From positions 1-17,006 of the forward strand of contig CAYYAQ010000113.1 in the NCBI GenBank assembly GCA_964469555.1: a stretch of DNA of 17,006 nucleotides, written 5' to 3'. Shown here in pieces: positions 13,683 to 17,006 of this stretch. Under the pieces are notes generated by a model. It was given only the letters and a program-made list of their open reading frames with translations, was not told where the DNA came from and ran no database searches. Each line of letters begins with the position of its first letter. Position 1 is the stretch's first letter. Origin of the DNA: CAYYAQ01 sp964469555 (GTDB taxonomy: Bacteria > Planctomycetota > UBA1135 > UBA2386). Position numbers and translations under genes: made by a program.

Positions 13683-14112
13683 ATGACTGAGCATCCCGCG
13701 CGCGACATCGACGTCCTCCGCAACCTCTCGATTTTCGGGGCGCTGGCGCGGGAGACGATCGAATTCCTGCGAGAACCGGTGCGAGGAGGTGACCGTCGCC
13801 GCAGGCGAGGACTTCTTCGTGCGGGGTGAGATGGGGGATTGTGTTTTTGTGTTGCGAACAGGCCGGGTTGCTGTGCTCCGGACGTTGGACGACGAGTGCA
13901 TGGTGCTCGCGGAGCTCGACTGCGGGTTGTGTTTCGGCGAGATGGCTCTGGTCGCGATCAGCCCGCGCAACGCGACCGTTCGCGCGATCGAGGGCTGCAC
14001 GGCGCTGCGCTTGCGCAATTTGTCCCTCCTGGACCTCCACGAGCACGATCTCGAGTAGTTCACGCTCGTCCAGATGAACCTCGGTCGTGAGGTCGCCCGC
14101 CGACTCGCGGTG
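13683..14112 (+). pseudogene. Cyclic-nucleotide-binding-domain protein broken by a frameshift and a nonsense codon
   Basis: From ATG 13683, preceded by GGAG at 13675-13678, the frame reads RDIDVLRNLSIFGALARETIEFLREP, the start of a cNMP-binding domain. Near 13776-13780 the homology moves to the +1 frame: CEEVTVAAGEDFFVRGEMGD, then VFVLRTGRVAVL, CFGEMALV and NATVRAIEG. This is the cNMP jelly roll, with the FGEMAL element of the phosphate-binding cassette. The frame then meets TAG at 14056-14058, after which the same frame continues FTLVQMNLGREVARRL. Relatives read EQF at this point, so TAG most likely replaces a CAG glutamine codon. Two independent lesions make it a pseudogene. Intact versions are small sensor proteins without a DNA-binding domain. 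The 3' limit is approximate. The cytochrome gene follows about 60 bases later. Confidence 0.82.
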
Positions 14113-14172
14113 GGCCGAATTGCATTCCGGACGCAACCACCCTCTAATCTCGCGCCGTCTCGAACCTTGCTC

Positions 14173-16950
14173 ATGAAGTTCATCCTCCCGACAACCCTCG
14201 TCCTGGCAGCGCTTCACTCATCGGTGGCTTCGCAGCACCCGATCATCCCCGGAGTCGAGAGACTGCGTGCGGTAAAGACAACGACGGCGGTCGAACGTGG
14301 TGCGGTCCTGCTCGGTGAGTTGTCGTGCACCGCGTGCCACGCCGCCAACGATGCCCACGTGCTGCCGAGACGCGCGCCTGACCTCGGTAGGATAGGTGCG
14401 CGCGTCACCTCGACCTGGTTGCGTGACTACCTCACGGATCCCAGGGCAAACAAGCCCGGGACTTTGATGCCGAACTGCATGCCCGGTGTCGACGACAAGA
14501 AGCGCGCGTCGGACGTCAACGCTCTTGTCCACTACCTCGTCTCTCGCGGTGGACCGATCCGACCCGCGAGCATGGCCGCGCGCAGATCTTCCATAGAGAC
14601 CGGACGCCGGCTGTTCCAATCGATCGGATGTGTCGCCTGTCACGCGCCGGACGATGGTCGCAAGACGAAGGTCTCCAGCGTGCCTTTCGGCAAGTTGGCG
14701 CACAAGATGACCGTCGACTCCCTGCGCGCGTTCCTTCGCGATCCGCACTCGACGCGGCCCGCGGGTCGGATGCCGAACCTGTGGTTGACCAACGACGAAT
14801 CGTTGGACCTCGCGATGTTCTTGCTGCGCGAGCAGATGGAGAACCCCCAGGCGGACGCCGTGTTGCCGCCGAGCAAGCCGGGGCTGACCTTCGAGTACTT
14901 CGAGCTCGATACGAACGAGCTGCCGGACTTCGAGCTGCTCGCGACGAAGGCGCGGGGTACTGTGACGCGAATTCAGCTTCCGCGCCGCGCACGCAGAAAG
15001 AACTTCGCCGTGCGATTGCTCGGCGACATCAAGGTCCCGGATGACGGTGCCTACACCTTCGAACTCAGTGTGAACGACGGAGCGCGGTTGCTGATCGACG
15101 GTTACGTTGTGATCGACGACGACCGCAAGAGCGGCAAGTCGAGATGCACCGGTGAGGCCGAACTGCGAAAGGGAACGCACTCGATCGAAGTTCAGTACTT
15201 CCAGCACGGTCGCGGCAAGGAGTTGGATCTGTCCTGGACCGTTCCGGGTTCCAATAACCGTCGCGTGCCGGACAACGTGCTCACGAATCGCCGCGGTCGC
15301 GCGATGATTCCGCTCGGGAGCCCGGGACCCAAGGACGCGGTGGTCGGCATGGACAAGCGCCTGATCAAGCACGGTCGCGAGCTGTTCCTGTCGCTGCGGT
15401 GCGCTGCCTGCCACGAGCCCGGAGCCGGAGCGCCGCAGGCCAAGCCCCTATCCGAGGTCGATCCGAAGGCCAAGCGGTCCTGTCTCTCCGAGAGTCCCGC
15501 GGTGGATTTCGGTTTGTCCGACGCGCAGAACGCGGAGCTCCGCGCGACCCTCGCGGCGCGCGCGTGGACGAAGAAGCCAAAGCCCGACGTGGATGTGCGC
15601 CGCACTCTCGCCGCGTTCAATTGCTACGGTTGCCACGCCCGCGAGAACATCGGCGGACCCGATCAGGCTCGGTACGATCTCTTCAAGACCAGGATCACGA
15701 TCGATCTGGGCGACGAGGGCAAGGTGCCTCCTCCCTTGACCGCCGTCGGTGAGAAGCTCCGTCCAGACGTGCTCCATGCGCTGATCGCGGAGGGGAAGCA
15801 CCGCATCCGCGAGCGCTTCATGTACACGCGAATGCCGGGGTTCAGGACCGATGCCGTGAAGAGCCTGGTCAAGAGCCTCGTCGCGGCGGACAGGCCGAAT
15901 GACAAGAAGCCCGACACCACCTCGGGCGTCGTCGACAAGAAAACCGTCGCGGCTGGTCGGCGCCTCGTCGGTCTCGACGGGTTCGCGTGCGTCACGTGCC
16001 ACAACGTCAATGGCGACCGCTCCGCAGCCATCCCCGGCGTCGACCTCGCGACGGCGCAAACACGACTCACCAAGAAGTGGTTCGCCAAATTCATGCGCAA
16101 GCCGTCCGACTACCGTCAGAACACGCGCATGCCCGGATTCTGGGGTGCCGCGGAGTCGCCGTTCAAAGACATCCTGGGCGGATCCTCCGAGAAGCAGATC
16201 GAGGCGGTGTGGACGTACCTGTCCCTCGGCAAGTCGATCCCTACGCCCAAGGGCGTGCAAGGACCCCAGGGCGGACCGAGAGCCGAGCTCATCCCGCGCA
16301 CCGAGCCGATCGTGCACCGCACGTTCATGACGGGCGTCGGGGGGCGCACGATCCTCGCCGGGTTCCCGGAGAAGCTTCACGTGGCCTTCGATGCCCACTC
16401 CGTGCGGCTCGCCAAGGTCTGGCGCGGTCGGTTCTTCGACGCCTCCGGAGTGGCGAGTGGTCGCTCGGGCAAGTTCCTCGGCCCCCTCGGCGAGGAGGTC
16501 CTCGATCTCCCTGCCCCCTCGTTCGCGCGGCTCCAGCAGGCGAAGGCCGCGTGGCCTGTCCTCGCGAAGAACGCTCGCGACGTCGGCGGAGAGTACATCG
16601 GCTTCACTTTGGACAAGGGCGGGCATCCAACGTTCCGCTACCGCGCGTCCGGCGTCGACATCCGCGAACAGCCCCTTCCCGAGCTTCACACCGGCGGCGC
16701 CGCCCTGCGTCGGTTGTTCCGTTTGAAGTCCGACAAGCCGCCTATCGACTTCTACTTCCGGGCCTGGACGGGCAAGAAGATCGAGAAGATCAGCGCAGAC
16801 ACGTGGCGGTCAGGGGACGTCACGATTGTCTTGAAGACCGATCCCCGGGATCCAGTCCGGATCCGCATGGTCGACGGGCAGCAGGAGCTTGTCGTCTTGT
16901 TCGTATTCCGTGGCGGAGAGATCCGGTTCGAGGAGGAAATCCGATGGTAG
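14173..16950 (+). CDS. Exported five-haem c-type cytochrome with a PA14 domain
   Basis: I start at ATG 14173 (MKFILPTTLVLAALHSSVAS), a signal peptide; the open frame continues upstream only because the broken cNMP gene is in phase. The 925-residue protein has five CxxCH haem sites: Cys52 (CTACH), Cys153 (CVACH), Cys410 (CAACH), Cys484 (CYGCH) and Cys606 (CVTCH). Met-Pro pairs at 99, 200, 554 and 653 follow four of them and are probable axial ligands. A PA14 carbohydrate-binding-type domain lies at about 238-358 (GDIKVPDDGAYTFELSVND, LLIDGYVVIDDD, LDLSWTVPG). The last 220 residues resemble the C-terminal beta domain of planctomycete cytochromes and dehydrogenases (AGFPEKLHVAFDAHSVRL, VWRGRFFDASG). 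It would carry electrons in the periplasm, perhaps from a sugar-oxidising partner. It has no Shine-Dalgarno sequence; TAATCT at 14145-14150 is a possible -10. The next gene overlaps its stop. Confidence 0.93.
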   Translation: MKFILPTTLVLAALHSSVASQHPIIPGVERLRAVKTTTAVERGAVLLGELSCTACHAANDAHVLPRRAPDLGRIGARVTSTWLRDYLTDPRANKPGTLMPNCMPGVDDKKRASDVNALVHYLVSRGGPIRPASMAARRSSIETGRRLFQSIGCVACHAPDDGRKTKVSSVPFGKLAHKMTVDSLRAFLRDPHSTRPAGRMPNLWLTNDESLDLAMFLLREQMENPQADAVLPPSKPGLTFEYFELDTNELPDFELLATKARGTVTRIQLPRRARRKNFAVRLLGDIKVPDDGAYTFELSVNDGARLLIDGYVVIDDDRKSGKSRCTGEAELRKGTHSIEVQYFQHGRGKELDLSWTVPGSNNRRVPDNVLTNRRGRAMIPLGSPGPKDAVVGMDKRLIKHGRELFLSLRCAACHEPGAGAPQAKPLSEVDPKAKRSCLSESPAVDFGLSDAQNAELRATLAARAWTKKPKPDVDVRRTLAAFNCYGCHARENIGGPDQARYDLFKTRITIDLGDEGKVPPPLTAVGEKLRPDVLHALIAEGKHRIRERFMYTRMPGFRTDAVKSLVKSLVAADRPNDKKPDTTSGVVDKKTVAAGRRLVGLDGFACVTCHNVNGDRSAAIPGVDLATAQTRLTKKWFAKFMRKPSDYRQNTRMPGFWGAAESPFKDILGGSSEKQIEAVWTYLSLGKSIPTPKGVQGPQGGPRAELIPRTEPIVHRTFMTGVGGRTILAGFPEKLHVAFDAHSVRLAKVWRGRFFDASGVASGRSGKFLGPLGEEVLDLPAPSFARLQQAKAAWPVLAKNARDVGGEYIGFTLDKGGHPTFRYRASGVDIREQPLPELHTGGAALRRLFRLKSDKPPIDFYFRAWTGKKIEKISADTWRSGDVTIVLKTDPRDPVRIRMVDGQQELVVLFVFRGGEIRFEEEIRW
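16931..16938 (+). promoter_or_regulatory. Strong ribosome binding site AGGAGGAA for the last gene
   Basis: AGGAGGAA lies five bases before ATG 16944 and inside the end of the cytochrome gene. It fixes the start of the overlapping downstream gene. Confidence 0.85.
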
Positions 16951-17006
16951 GACGACGCGCACTCACCACTCCCCTGATCCTGCTCACTGCCGTTGCCATG
17001 GCCGGC
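16944..17006 (+). CDS. Start of an exported protein (truncated by window end)
   Basis: Twenty-one codons are visible: MVGRRALTTP, then LILLTAVAMAG. Two Arg residues followed by a hydrophobic stretch form a Sec signal peptide. The ATG overlaps the cytochrome's stop by seven bases (ATGGTAG) and has an excellent Shine-Dalgarno sequence, so the two genes are translationally coupled and their products probably act together in the periplasm. The family cannot be told from this fragment. Confidence 0.75.
   Translation, partial: MVGRRALTTPLILLTAVAMAG

Noticed and set aside
3745..14058. TAG read as an amino acid (stop-codon recoding), suggested by in-frame TAGs at 3793-3795 and 14056-14058
   Set aside because: TAG also ends several intact genes at natural protein ends (thioesterase, propeller gene at 2329, cytochrome), with no protein-like sequence beyond. 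Nonsense mutation in pseudogenes is simpler.
1..17006. CRISPR arrays, tRNA or rRNA genes, insertion sequences, attachment sites
   Set aside because: I saw no regularly spaced repeats, cloverleaf-like segments, transposase motifs or terminal inverted repeats.

Overview
The window is GC-rich bacterial DNA. Its gene content suggests a member of the Planctomycetota. It has a CotH-type secreted protein, two PQQ-like beta-propeller proteins, a sulfatase, a PA14-containing multihaem c-type cytochrome of the PVC style, and many exported proteins of unknown substrate. This is inferred from protein families; there is no rRNA or other marker gene. A run of ten Ns points to a scaffolded, probably metagenomic, assembly.

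Layout. Positions 2-502 hold the 3' end of a CotH-like gene. Then, on the plus strand, a HemN/HemW-like radical SAM gene (566-1882) overlaps a hotdog thioesterase gene (1879-2319). These converge on a minus-strand PQQ-like propeller gene (2329-3621). A minus-strand series follows, read from 9179 down to about 3670: an 82-aa acidic protein, a protein of carboxypeptidase-regulatory-like modules interrupted by the N gap, a double propeller with an embedded EF-hand pair, a decayed secreted-protein tail, and a clear intrinsic terminator. On the plus strand lie a broken AraC-type regulator and a sulfatase (9859-11109). On the minus strand lie a eukaryotic-type N-acetylneuraminate lyase, a truncated GntR/FCD regulator and an exported Gly/Arg-rich protein. 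Finally, on the plus strand, come a broken cyclic-nucleotide-binding protein, a five-haem PA14 cytochrome (14173-16950) and the first 21 codons of a translationally coupled exported protein.

How the genes may work together. Most intact products are exported, fitting periplasmic or surface polymer handling and electron transfer. The sulfatase and sialic-acid-type lyase would fit use of sulfated or sialylated glycans, but that link is inference. The radical SAM/thioesterase pair is the most plausible small biosynthetic unit: it has the HemN fold without the HemW haem-binding motif, and is coupled to an acyl-CoA-type thioesterase.

Two patterns stand out. First, four genes are decayed, three of them regulatory or sensory (AraC, GntR/FCD, cNMP-binding). 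The two DNA-binding regulators have lost their helix-turn-helix regions while keeping ligand-domain sequence. Second, several genes lack a Shine-Dalgarno sequence and instead carry a TANNNT hexamer 6-10 bases before the start codon, the signature of leaderless transcription. Genes with strong Shine-Dalgarno sequences (9179 and 16944) stand in contrast.
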